DNA of 64,000 nucleotides from Actinophytocola oryzae (lineage in GTDB: Bacteria; Actinomycetota; Actinomycetes; Mycobacteriales; Pseudonocardiaceae). This document shows positions 9,606 to 17,729 of the stretch, piece by piece; position 1 is the stretch's first letter, and each line of letters opens with the position of its first letter. Where the stretch lies: positions 1-64,000 of the forward strand of contig NZ_SOCP01000012.1 in the NCBI RefSeq assembly GCF_004364325.1. Direction: 5' to 3'. Made by a program: the position numbers and the translations under genes. The notes beneath the pieces are model-generated. The model saw only the letters and a program-made list of their open reading frames with translations. It ran no database searches and had not been told where the DNA came from.

Positions 9606-10261
9606 GCGACCGGGACGCCCAGCTCGACGAGGAGGCCGCGCACACGGCGTTCGATCTCGTCGCGGACCGGGCGGACGTCCTCGACGCTCTTGCCGGCGGG
9701 GTCGTCGAGGGTCCAGTCCAGGTAGCGCTTGCTGGGGAAGACCGGGCAGGCGTCGCCGCAGCCCATGGTGATCACGACATCGGCGGCGCGGACGATCTCG
9801 TCGGTCCAGGGCTTGGGGAACTCGCCGGAGATGTCGATGTCGCGTTCGGCCATGGCCGCGATCGCGGCGGGGTTGATCTCGTAGCCGGGTTCGGAGCCGC
9901 CGGACCAGGCGACCGCACGGTCATCGGCGAGGTGTTGGAAGAAGCCCATGGCCATTTGGGAGCGGCCGGCGTTGTGCACGCACAGGAACAACACCGTCGG
10001 TTTCCCGTCAGTGTGGTGGCCTTCGACGCGGGCTAGGGCGTGCAGGCGTTGTCGGGCGAACCGTTCCGCGAGCAGGGGCAGGAACCGGGGGATGGTGGAG
10101 TGGGCGGCGAACTGGTCGTAGCTGGAGTGCAGGAACCGTTCGATGGTCTCGGTGCCGAACACTCCGTCGAACTCGCCGTGCAGTCGGGTGGCGGCGGTCT
10201 TCAACGCCAGCTGCTGGTCGATGCTGAGATCGCGGTGGGTGGGGTCGTGGATGTCAGTCAT
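9602..10261 (-). CDS. arsC: Arsenate reductase ArsC (low-MW phosphatase fold, mycothiol type)
   Basis: The protein is 219 residues. The first 80 or so form a helical domain typical of the three-helix-bundle extension of actinobacterial ArsC. The low-molecular-weight tyrosine phosphatase domain follows, with the C-X5-R active loop CVHNAGR and the later DLVITMGCGD-type segment (here DVVITMGCGDACP). Actinobacterial members reduce arsenate to arsenite through mycothiol and mycoredoxin. The gene overlaps both neighbours by 4 bases, so it is the middle gene of the operon. Confidence 0.92.
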   Translation of the reverse strand: MTDIHDPTHRDLSIDQQLALKTAATRLHGEFDGVFGTETIERFLHSSYDQFAAHSTIPRFLPLLAERFARQRLHALARVEGHHTDGKPTVLFLCVHNAGRSQMAMGFFQHLADDRAVAWSGGSEPGYEINPAAIAAMAERDIDISGEFPKPWTDEIVRAADVVITMGCGDACPVFPSKRYLDWTLDDPAGKSVEDVRPVRDEIERRVRGLLVELGVPVA

Positions 10262-10956
10262 GGCTTTCCTCCGGTCTGGACGGCGGGGGCCAGCCGGTCG
10301 ACCCGGTCGGCGAGATCACGAAAGGCCCGGTCGAACGCGTCCTCGGTGCCGACCGGGGCCGGGTCGGGCACCGACCAGTGCAGCCGGACAGCGTCCGCAC
10401 CGGTGTGGTCGGGGAGGTGTTCGTGGGCGTTGTCGCACACCGCGACCACCAGATCGTCGGGTTGAAGCACCTCGTGGACGTGTGCGGTGCGCGCCTGGGC
10501 CAGTGACAGGCCGTGCTCGCGGGCGGTGGCGACCGCCAGTGGATGCACGCGCGCCGCGGGCTGGGTGCCCGCAGAGGCAGCGGGCACCTGACTACGACGC
10601 CGCCACAACGCTGCGGCCAGCTGCGAGCGGGCCGAGTTGTGCGTGCACACGAACACCACACGCGCCGCACGCACTACACCGGCCGGCACGAGACCGGCCA
10701 GCGCAGCGGGGCGCAGCCGGAGGTAGGTGCGGCGGTGGTCACCCTCCGATCGGGACCGCTCGATCACACCGGCCTGTTCGAGCAGCTTCACGTGGTGCGC
10801 GAGCAGGTTGCTCCCGATTCCCAGGGCACGGCCAAGCTCGCTGGGCGAGGCGTCCCCGAGCAGCAGGCGATCGACGATCGCCAGCCGGGCAGGCTCGCCC
10901 AGCGCCGCGTGCAGCCGCGCCCGCGCCACCACCTCAGAGGACCACTCAACGTTCAT
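10258..10956 (-). CDS. ArsR-family regulator fused to an ArsC phosphatase domain
   Basis: This 232-residue protein joins an ArsR winged helix (about residues 1-95; recognition region SELGRALGIGSNLLAHHVKLLEQAGVI) to a low-molecular-weight phosphatase-type ArsC domain. The catalytic C-X5-R loop CTHNSAR starts at about residue 104. No Cys occurs before this catalytic Cys, so the usual arsenite-sensing thiols of ArsR are absent from the DNA-binding half. I start at ATG 10956 although the frame is open further upstream, because ArsR homology begins here and the operator lies immediately upstream. No Shine-Dalgarno is seen, so the mRNA may be leaderless. Confidence 0.88.
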   Translation of the reverse strand: MNVEWSSEVVARARLHAALGEPARLAIVDRLLLGDASPSELGRALGIGSNLLAHHVKLLEQAGVIERSRSEGDHRRTYLRLRPAALAGLVPAGVVRAARVVFVCTHNSARSQLAAALWRRRSQVPAASAGTQPAARVHPLAVATAREHGLSLAQARTAHVHEVLQPDDLVVAVCDNAHEHLPDHTGADAVRLHWSVPDPAPVGTEDAFDRAFRDLADRVDRLAPAVQTGGKP

Positions 10957-10958
10957 TG

Positions 10959-10976
10959 ACTCAATGATGATTGAGT
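10959..10976. promoter_or_regulatory. Candidate ArsR operator
   Basis: A perfect inverted repeat, ACTCAAT, GATG, ATTGAGT, lies two bases upstream of the ArsR-ArsC start codon. This is the expected size and position for autorepression by an ArsR dimer. Confidence 0.7.
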
Positions 10977-11041
10977 GGATGTCGGGCGTCAAGTCACCCA
11001 ATGGGTGGGGAAGGTGTCGTGTCCACCCGAACCCTTCGGTA

Positions 11042-11086
11042 TCCGGAGGTAGTTTCGGGGACTGGTTCGGAGTCCGGGGGTAGTTT
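11042..11086. repeat. Direct repeats beside the TnsA-like remnant
   Basis: TCCGGAGGTAGTTT at 11042-11055 and TCCGGGGGTAGTTT at 11073-11086 differ at one of 14 positions and are spaced by 31 bases. They sit just upstream of the TnsA-like remnant. Tn7-like transposon ends carry repeated TnsB-binding sites, so this may be a transposon end (inference). Confidence 0.45.
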
Positions 11087-11124
11087 GCGGGGCGCTGGCG
11101 GTCGGGTCGGGTGTCGTCGGGAGA

Positions 11125-11520
11125 ATGCCGCGGTGCCGAATCTGGATCTTTGTGCCTGGTGGAGCGCCGCCCCCGGCGGAGCGGTTCGAGGTCGCGTTCG
11201 CCGATGACGAGGGTGAGCAGCGCCTGCCGTGGACGGCGGCCTGGTCGGTGCCGTTCGAGTCGTGCCGGCCGGTGCGGAAGTTCCCCTCGTACAAGGGCCA
11301 GCGCCACCTCTCGGGCCGGTGGTGGACTGCGACGACCAGCACGCTGGTCGGCTACGAGTCCTGGGGTGGAGCGTGACACGCTGATCGTGCTGGACTTCGA
11401 TCCGGACGTGGTCGGCGTCGCCTCGCAGCCGTTCTGGCTGTTCTGGACCGCCGAGGACGGCAAGCCGCGTTCGCACGCCCCGGACTACTTCGCCCGCCTT
11501 GCCGACGACTCGACCGGGAC
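11125..11520 (+). pseudogene. TnsA-like heteromeric transposase endonuclease subunit, frameshifted and truncated
   Basis: Two frames together give one recognisable protein. The first carries FESCRPVRKFPSYKGQRHLS, GRWWTATTSTLVGYESW. The second carries VERDTLIVLDFDPDVVGV, then QPFWLFWTAEDGK and RSHAPDYFARL. Actinobacterial TnsA-like proteins have these blocks in this order in one frame, with the E and D residues of a restriction-endonuclease fold. The switch falls at a G4 run (about 11361-11364), consistent with a +1 insertion. After about 11520 similarity ends, so the C-terminal half is missing. No TnsB, TnsC or TnsD partner is present. Confidence 0.72.
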
Positions 11521-11691
11521 GCGGTCGCGGTTGATGCGCCGCTGGTCAAGCGCCTGGAGGCCACCCACGGGGCCGGGGTGGTTCCGCTGCCGGGTCGAAC
11601 CTCCAGCCCCTGCTCGACGACTGAACCCAGCCTCCACAACATCCGCAAACTAGCCACCGCGACCTTTAGCCGAATCTGGACAGGAGTGACG

Positions 11692-12453
11692 ATGACGAAG
11701 CGTGGCAAATCGGGCAAGGCGGCTTCGGGGGCAGGTCAAGACGCTGCGCTCGGAGCGCTCGCCACGTTGGCGAGTGTCGCACTTGGTGCGAACCCCGTCG
11801 GGGCGACGCTGGTGGGTGGCAGCGCACCAGTGCTCAAGTATCTGCAACAGGTGTGGACCCGAGCAGGAGAGCGCCGCGGGGACCGCGCGGCGCGGTCGCT
11901 CGAACACGCCGCCGACCTCCTGGACGTTGGCCTCGACATCCTGGCGGAGCGGGCAGTTGGTCATGACGCTCGCCTCGAACTGCTCGCCCAGGTCTTGGAA
12001 GCAGCGGCGCGGACCTCGATGGAGGACAAGATCCAGGCCCTCGGCCAGATCCTCGCCGATGGCCTGCGCAGCGACAGCCACCTTGACGAAGCGAGGCTGC
12101 TGGCTTCGATGGTGAACGACCTGGAAGCACCACACGTCGTGGTGCTGAAACTGATCGCTGAGCAACCGGAGCCTCCGAAATCGATGTGGTCCAACCCTGG
12201 CGGACACCGCGGTTGGGAACGGACCCATCTCGCACTGGCGCTGCCCGACTACGACGGCTTTCTTGACGGGGTGCTGGCCGCGCTCATTCGCCACGGCGCG
12301 TTGCGTACTTTGGGCGACGGGACCTGGGACGGCATGGCGAACACCGACGCACACGGCATCACGAGACTCGGAACTCGCTGCTTGCAGCTCTTCGGCCACG
12401 AGCCAACCGAAAGTCCAAACGCTCCCGACGGCTCCGCCGAATCCGAAAACTAG
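11692..12453 (+). CDS. Unrecognised helical protein, first gene of a putative two-gene cargo
   Basis: I do not recognise this 253-residue protein. It begins with a basic stretch, then an Ala/Gly/Val-rich hydrophobic segment (about residues 18-50) that could associate with membrane. A long helical region with MEDKIQALGQILADGL at about residues 110-125 follows. The C-terminal third looks winged-helix-like (LALPDYDGFLDGVLAALIRHG). ATG 11692 has AGGAG 5 bases upstream. The frame is open further upstream but without homology. It lies between a broken transposase subunit and the next gene, on the same strand, which suits a transposon cargo or defence locus (inference). Confidence 0.7.
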   Translation: MTKRGKSGKAASGAGQDAALGALATLASVALGANPVGATLVGGSAPVLKYLQQVWTRAGERRGDRAARSLEHAADLLDVGLDILAERAVGHDARLELLAQVLEAAARTSMEDKIQALGQILADGLRSDSHLDEARLLASMVNDLEAPHVVVLKLIAEQPEPPKSMWSNPGGHRGWERTHLALALPDYDGFLDGVLAALIRHGALRTLGDGTWDGMANTDAHGITRLGTRCLQLFGHEPTESPNAPDGSAESEN

Positions 12454-12541
12454 GTCCGACCGGCCTTGCTCAGCCATCAGCCTGACCGTCGTCAATGTCG
12501 CTGCTTACACCGCCTCGATCAGTGCCAGGAGACAACCCTCC

Positions 12542-13684
12542 ATGCCGCAGAAAACCCGTGACTTGTTCGCCCCGACCGTCCCGGTCGACAAGCTCAATCC
12601 CCTGTTCCGGCACGCGGCCCTTCAACCCGGCCACGAGGCGGCCCGCGCGCTGATCAACGAGGTCTACGCCAACTTCCACGACGTCGATGGCAGCTTCGTC
12701 CGGGAGTTCCAGACCGGTGGGTTCTCCGCCCGTGTGCTCGAGCTGGCGCTATTCGCCTACCTCGAAGAGAAGGACCTCGACCTCGACCGCAGCGCGGCTG
12801 CCCCTGACTACGTGCTGCGCGGCCAGCACTCCGTCGCGATCGAGGTCACCACCACCAACCCCGCGCAGGGAACGGCACCCGACGCCAACACTCCGCCGGA
12901 CCTGCTCCCCCCGGATCTACCGGCCGCAGACCGCCAGTTCGTCTTCCAGATCGCCAAGGCCATCCGGCGCAAACTGATACACCGCGATGCCCAGGGCCGC
13001 CCCTACTGGGAACAACCCCACGTCAAGGGCTTGCCGTTCGTGGTCGCAGTCGGCGCGTTCCACAACGATCACGCCCAGTTCGAACCCGACGCCCTGGTCG
13101 GCAACTACCTCTACGGGCTCGCGCAAGCCCTCAGCCGCGACAACACCGACAACCGCGTCATTACCCAGAAAGAGATCGAACTCCACGAGTTCAACGGCAA
13201 GACGATCCCCAGCGCGCTGTTCCGGCAACCCGAGGCGGCCGACCTTTCCGGGGTGCTGTTCAGCAACCAGCACACCATCGCCAAGTTCAACCGCATCGGC
13301 ACCGAGCAGGGCCTCGGCCACCCCGACACCGCACTCGTCCGGTTCGGCACCTCATACGACAACTCACCCGACGCGATCGAGCCCCACCAATTCGTCTACA
13401 CAGTAGGGAGGCAGCCCGCCAGCTACCGGGAGACGTTCGCCCAGGGGCTGCATCTGTTCATCAACCCGTGGGCGAGGGTTCCCCTCGACCCTGCGGCCTT
13501 CCCCGGCATCATCCACACCAGCGTCGACGCCGACGGCATCGTCATGCCCGAGGTCCCCGAGGGATTCCACCCCCTCCTCTCCAAGACCGCGGTATGGCAT
13601 GGTGCGGGCGCGCACCAGGTCGCAGCGCAGTTCCATCGCGACTACGAGGCTGCGGTTGATGCCGCATACCGCGGGAGGCAGTAG
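12542..13684 (+). CDS. Unrecognised 380-residue protein with a possible PD-(D/E)XK nuclease core
   Basis: There is no certain family assignment. Residues 61-76 form a helix with several Glu, then PDYVL (D89) is followed after a short turn by VAIEVTTTN (E101, with Thr103 in the usual Lys position). A basic helix (KAIRRKL) and a hydrophobic strand GLPFVVAVG come next. That order resembles restriction-endonuclease-like folds, which often tolerate changes at the Lys. The C-terminal half (GVLFSNQHTIAKFNRIG, HLFINPWARVPLD) is unassigned. AGGAGA lies upstream of ATG 12542. It follows the 253-residue gene by 88 bases and may be expressed with it. Confidence 0.65.
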   Translation: MPQKTRDLFAPTVPVDKLNPLFRHAALQPGHEAARALINEVYANFHDVDGSFVREFQTGGFSARVLELALFAYLEEKDLDLDRSAAAPDYVLRGQHSVAIEVTTTNPAQGTAPDANTPPDLLPPDLPAADRQFVFQIAKAIRRKLIHRDAQGRPYWEQPHVKGLPFVVAVGAFHNDHAQFEPDALVGNYLYGLAQALSRDNTDNRVITQKEIELHEFNGKTIPSALFRQPEAADLSGVLFSNQHTIAKFNRIGTEQGLGHPDTALVRFGTSYDNSPDAIEPHQFVYTVGRQPASYRETFAQGLHLFINPWARVPLDPAAFPGIIHTSVDADGIVMPEVPEGFHPLLSKTAVWHGAGAHQVAAQFHRDYEAAVDAAYRGRQ

Positions 13685-14028
13685 CGGACATCCGAAACGC
13701 GTTACAACAGCAGCAGACCCCGAAGACACCGGTGGCCAGCCGGCCACATCACTGACACAAATTGGGCGCGCTCACCGACGGAAACTCGGCGCTCAACCGT
13801 TCGGGTCCACCGCGCTGACCTAGGAACTTCGAAGCCGAGACAATCCGCGTCGGCACCCGCTGCGCCTGTTTGGCGCCGAATCCGCAAAGTTGCCCCGGAC
13901 AACACGCCGCGCCCCTGTCCGGACCTACTTGTCGTGCCGCAGCTCAGCGACACGACATCCGCAAGGTTCGGCCGGACCAGACAGAAGGGACGCGGGGTGG
14001 CGACGCCGGCTTGAAGTGCGTTGTCGGG
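13685..14028. other. Gene-free stretch with a possible decayed gene end
   Basis: I see no intact gene in these 344 bases. Around 13840-13885, reading with a small frame adjustment gives TIRVGTR then LRLFGAE. This resembles ITRLGTRCLQLFGHE at the end of the 253-residue gene upstream, so it may be a decayed partial copy. The evidence is weak. Confidence 0.35.
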
Positions 14029-15084
14029 TTATCGCCGTGGGTGTTGGCGGGTGAGGTGGTGGACGACGTAGCGGGCGTCGCGGCCGACGCCGCGCAGGGT
14101 GGCCGAGGCGAAGCTGCGTTGCCATTCCAGGCCGACGAAGCCGAGTCCGGGGTGGACGGTGGAGAGCCCGCGTTGCTGGTGGCGGTCTTCTGGGTGGAGG
14201 TAGGAGAGCGCGGGTTGGTAGCCGGTGGCGAGCAGGATGGTGTCGACGTGTTCGCGGGCGCCGTCCGGCCAGGCGACCTGATCGCCGTCGAGCGTGGTGA
14301 AGATCCGGCGTTGGTCGGGGCGTCCGGCGGTGATGGCGCGGCGGTAGCGGCCGTCGTCGTTGACCGGCATGTGCGGTTTGGTGCGCAACCACGGGCCGAT
14401 CGGCAGGTGGTCGAACCCGGAGATCACCGACCAGAAGTGCACGTCGCGTCCCAGTGGACGTTGGGGCGCGAACCGGATGGGTTTGCGGGTGGCGATCGTG
14501 ACGGTGGCGACCGTGGCCAGCTCGTAGCCGACCTGCACGGCGGTGTTCGCCGCGCCGACCACGATCACCCGCTGCCCAGCGAACGGGCCTGGTTCGCGGT
14601 AGTTGGCGGAGTGCAGCACGGTCCCGGTGAACCTGTCCAGGCCGGGTAACGCGGGTCGGTGCGGCTCGGTGAAGGCGCCCGATGCCGCGATCACGAGTGG
14701 TGTGGTCAGGGTGGGGCCGTCCTGGACGTCGACCTCGAACGGGCTGTCCTGGTTGTCGTGGTGGCGGACAGCGGTGACCCGATGGCCGGTGCGAATGTCC
14801 ATATCACGCTCGTCGGCGAGGTGCTTGGCGTAGCGGCGGAGGTAGTCGATGACCTCGTCGCGGTGCGGGTAGCAGTCCGGGTCGCCGGGGAACGGCATGC
14901 CGGGCAGGGAGCTGTAGCGGGCGGGGGAGAACAGGGTGAGGCTGTCGTAGTAGGAGGGCCAGGACCCGACCGGCTCCTCCCCGGCTTCAAGGATCACCGG
15001 GGCGCGGCCGGCTTGGCGCAGGGCGTGGGCGGCGGCGAGACCCGCCTGTCCGCCGCCGATCACCAGTGCGTCGATGTCGTTCAT
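14029..15084 (-). CDS. FAD/NAD(P)H-dependent monooxygenase-like flavoprotein (ArsO-like)
   Basis: The 351-residue flavoprotein has an N-terminal FAD-binding GGGQAGLAAAHAL motif (about residues 9-21) and a second dinucleotide motif VVGAANTAVQVGYEL (about 175-190). VDTILLATGYQP is near the C-terminus. This is the flavin-containing monooxygenase-like architecture often found in actinobacterial arsenic islands (ArsO-like); its substrate is unknown. Its ATG overlaps the MFS gene's stop codon (TGATG at 15082-15086), so it is the last gene of the ars operon that starts at 17631. Confidence 0.82.
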   Translation of the reverse strand: MNDIDALVIGGGQAGLAAAHALRQAGRAPVILEAGEEPVGSWPSYYDSLTLFSPARYSSLPGMPFPGDPDCYPHRDEVIDYLRRYAKHLADERDMDIRTGHRVTAVRHHDNQDSPFEVDVQDGPTLTTPLVIAASGAFTEPHRPALPGLDRFTGTVLHSANYREPGPFAGQRVIVVGAANTAVQVGYELATVATVTIATRKPIRFAPQRPLGRDVHFWSVISGFDHLPIGPWLRTKPHMPVNDDGRYRRAITAGRPDQRRIFTTLDGDQVAWPDGAREHVDTILLATGYQPALSYLHPEDRHQQRGLSTVHPGLGFVGLEWQRSFASATLRGVGRDARYVVHHLTRQHPRR

Positions 15085-16309
15085 CAGGATGTGCTTTCTG
15101 TTGTGGGGATGGTGAGGAAGGACAGGGCGACGGCGGCGAGCGCGCCGAGGACGAGGAAACTGGTGGCGTAGCTGCCGAACACGGCGGCCAGCGCGGCCCC
15201 GGCGAAGGGGGCGGCGGCCATGGTGATGGTCAGCGGGGCTGACAGCAGTCCGGTGAGGTGGCCGTAGTGGCGGTGGCCCCACCGGTCGGTCACGGCGGTG
15301 GCCTGTACCAGGGTGAACACGCCACGCGCCATTCCCGCCGCGACCGCTCCGGCGACCAGCGCGAGTCCGGTGGTGAGCACGCCGAGCACGGCGGTGGTGG
15401 CCGCGAGCGCGAGCAGGATTCCCGCAGTGCGGGCCAACACAGACGTGTGGCGGACGAGCGCGGCGTACCCGAGCCGCGCCACGACTTGGCCGGCGCCGCC
15501 GAGCCCGAGCGCGACCGCCGCCAGCTGGGTGCTGACCCCGCGTTCCACGAGGAGCGGCACGAGGTTGATCACTGCGGCGAACGTCGCCAACCCGGCCAGG
15601 CCGAGCGCCACCGCGAGCGCGAGGAACGCCCTGCTGCGGGCGGTTCGACGCGGATCGGCATCCAGCGTCTCACCGCCAGGGTCGGGGTGGGGGCGGGGTG
15701 GCCAGGGCAGGCGCAGCCCGAACCAGTGGGCCGGGATGGTGACCACCGTCAGAACCCCGACGAGCACCAGATAGGTGGCCCGCCAGTCCATGCGGGTGGC
15801 TAGCGCGGCGGTCTCCGGCGCGAACACCGTGCTGGCCAACCCACCGGCCAGGGTCAGGACGGTGAGCGCGCGGACGGGGTTGGGGCCGTGCCAGCGGGTC
15901 AGCGCGGCGAACGCGGGTGGATACAACACCGCGCCCATCGCCACCCCGACCCCCAGCCACCCGGCGAAGAACCACACGAGGTGCTGCGTGGTCGCGACGA
16001 CGATCAGCGCGGGTACCGCGATGATCGAGCCGGCGGTCATCACCCCGCGCGGGCCGTGCCGGTCCAGCCACCGCCCCCCGGGATCCCGACCAGCGCGGCC
16101 ACCAGTTGGCTGGCTGACAACGCTCCGGTGATCGCCGCCGCCGGCCACCCGGTGGCCGCAGTGATGTCGCCGGCGAGCACCGGGAAGGCGTAGAACAGCA
16201 CACCCCAGCTGGTGATCTGCGTGGCACACAAGGTCGCCAGCGCGACCCGCCGCCCGCCCCGCGACACCACCCTCTCGGCGTCGGCCAGCGTGGTCGCGTC
16301 GCGGGTCAT
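15084..16309 (-). pseudogene. MFS exporter of the arsenic operon, frameshifted near residue 75
   Basis: The first frame gives MTRDATTLADAERVV, then VALATLCATQITSWGVLFYAFPV and helix two, ending at QLVAALVGIPGG. The second frame resumes with RWLDRHGPRGVMTAGS and continues as a normal major facilitator protein to the end, about 400 residues in total. The RWLDRHGPR block is the classic loop 2-3 motif of MFS proteins. The switch lies at a C6 run on the plus strand (16074-16079), a likely one-base deletion or sequencing error. The start at 16309 overlaps the upstream flavoprotein stop by ATGA. Confidence 0.78.
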
Positions 16310-17631
16310 CGCGTCGGTGGCGCGGCCAGGGTGAGCGTCTCCACCCCGCCGGTCGGACCACAGCAACCACCCACCGTGTCGGCTGGCTGGTCGAACACGC
16401 CGGAGCCGCCGCACACGCCGGTTTCCGGCAACACCAGCTCCACCCGTTCCGCCGACTCCCGGTCCCCGGCGAGCGCGGCGGCGATGGAGCGGACCTGCTC
16501 GTAGCCGGTCATCGCGAGGAACGTCGGGGCGCGGCCGTAGCTCTTCATCCCCGCCAGGTAGACGCCCGGCTCCGGGTGCGCCAGCTCCTTGACGCCGTGG
16601 GGATAGACGGTGCCGCAGGAGTGCACGTTCGGGTCGATCAACGGCGCCAGCGTCACCGGTGCCTCCAGGGTGGGGTCGAGGTCGAGCCGCAGCTCCGAGA
16701 GCCAGGACAGGTCCGGCCGGAACCCGGTCAGCACCACCACCTCGTCCACACCAGACACCCGATCGGCACCGGACACGAGCGTCAGCCGCCCGTCCATGCG
16801 ACGGTCGACGGCCTCGGTGCGGAACCCGGTCACCGTGGTCACGTGCCCAGCGGCGGCAGCAGCCTTCGCCCGCTGGCCCAGCGCGCCCCGCGCCGGCAGC
16901 TGGTCCGCCTCCCCGCCACCGAACACCGCCCCGACCACGCCCCGCCGCAGCACCCAGCTGATCCGGGTGCCCTGCTCCGCGAGGTCGGCGAGCGCGACCA
17001 GGGCGGTCAGTGCCGAGTGCCCGCTGCCGACCACCGCGACATGCCGACCCGCGTACCGGGCTCGCACCTGCGGGTCGGCCAGGTTCGGCACCCGGTAGGT
17101 GATCCGGTCCGCCGCGGCCCATTCGCCGAGCGCGGGTAGCCCGTCGCCGCCGAGCGGGTTCGGCCCACCCCATGTGCCCGACGCGTCCACCACCGCCTGG
17201 GCGGTGATCCGCTCTTCCCGCCCGTCCCGGTGCCGAACGTGCACGGTCAGCGGCTCGGTGTCCCGCCCGGCGTCCACCACCCGGTCCCGCCCCCGCCGCG
17301 CCACCCCCACCACCTCGACACCGACCCGAACCCGCTCACCGAGGACATCCGCGAGGGGGTGCAGGTACCGGTCGGCCCACTCTGCCCCGGTCGGATACGT
17401 CTCGCCGTCCGGGCGCTGCCAACCGGTCGGCTCCAGCAGCCGCCCGGCCGCCGGGGCCACCAGCTCCGACCACGGCGAGAACAACCGGACGTGATGCCAC
17501 TCGGCCACCGCCGCCCCCGCCCGATCTGTCCGCTCCACCACCAGCGGCTCCACCCCTCGCTCCACCAGCTGGGCCGCCGCCGCCAACCCCACCGGCCCGG
17601 CACCAACCACCACCACGGGATACTCCGACAT
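16306..17631 (-). CDS. FAD-dependent oxidoreductase with Cys-rich tail, arsenic operon
   Basis: The 441-residue flavoprotein has an N-terminal GAGPVGLAAAAQLVERG dinucleotide motif, an inner motif VAVVGSGHSALTALVAL and DEVVVLTGFRPDLSWL near residue 305. The end is unusual: GVCGGSG and then GGCCGP place three Cys within the last 40 residues, suited to binding arsenite or an organoarsenical (inference). It is the first gene of a minus-strand operon with the MFS exporter and a second flavoprotein. It diverges from the ArsR-ArsN gene across repeated operator-like sites. ATG 17631 gives the best match to the FAD motif distance. Confidence 0.82.
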   Translation of the reverse strand: MSEYPVVVVGAGPVGLAAAAQLVERGVEPLVVERTDRAGAAVAEWHHVRLFSPWSELVAPAAGRLLEPTGWQRPDGETYPTGAEWADRYLHPLADVLGERVRVGVEVVGVARRGRDRVVDAGRDTEPLTVHVRHRDGREERITAQAVVDASGTWGGPNPLGGDGLPALGEWAAADRITYRVPNLADPQVRARYAGRHVAVVGSGHSALTALVALADLAEQGTRISWVLRRGVVGAVFGGGEADQLPARGALGQRAKAAAAAGHVTTVTGFRTEAVDRRMDGRLTLVSGADRVSGVDEVVVLTGFRPDLSWLSELRLDLDPTLEAPVTLAPLIDPNVHSCGTVYPHGVKELAHPEPGVYLAGMKSYGRAPTFLAMTGYEQVRSIAAALAGDRESAERVELVLPETGVCGGSGVFDQPADTVGGCCGPTGGVETLTLAAPPTR

Positions 17632-17675
17632 CACCAACCCCTTCCATCGATCCAGCTCGATTGAATGGTGAGAGT

Positions 17676-17717
17676 ATCGATGAATGTCGATGTAGGCAAC
17701 CATCGATGGAGACCGAT
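17676..17717. promoter_or_regulatory. Two tandem ArsR-type operator candidates in the divergent promoter
   Basis: ATCGA-N6-TCGAT at 17676-17691 is a perfect inverted repeat. ATCGA-N6-CCGAT at 17702-17717 repeats it with one arm base changed. The centres are 26 bases apart, between the flavoprotein start (17631) and the ArsR-ArsN start (17730), so one regulator could control both directions. Confidence 0.68.
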
Positions 17718-17729
17718 ATAGTGGCCGGC

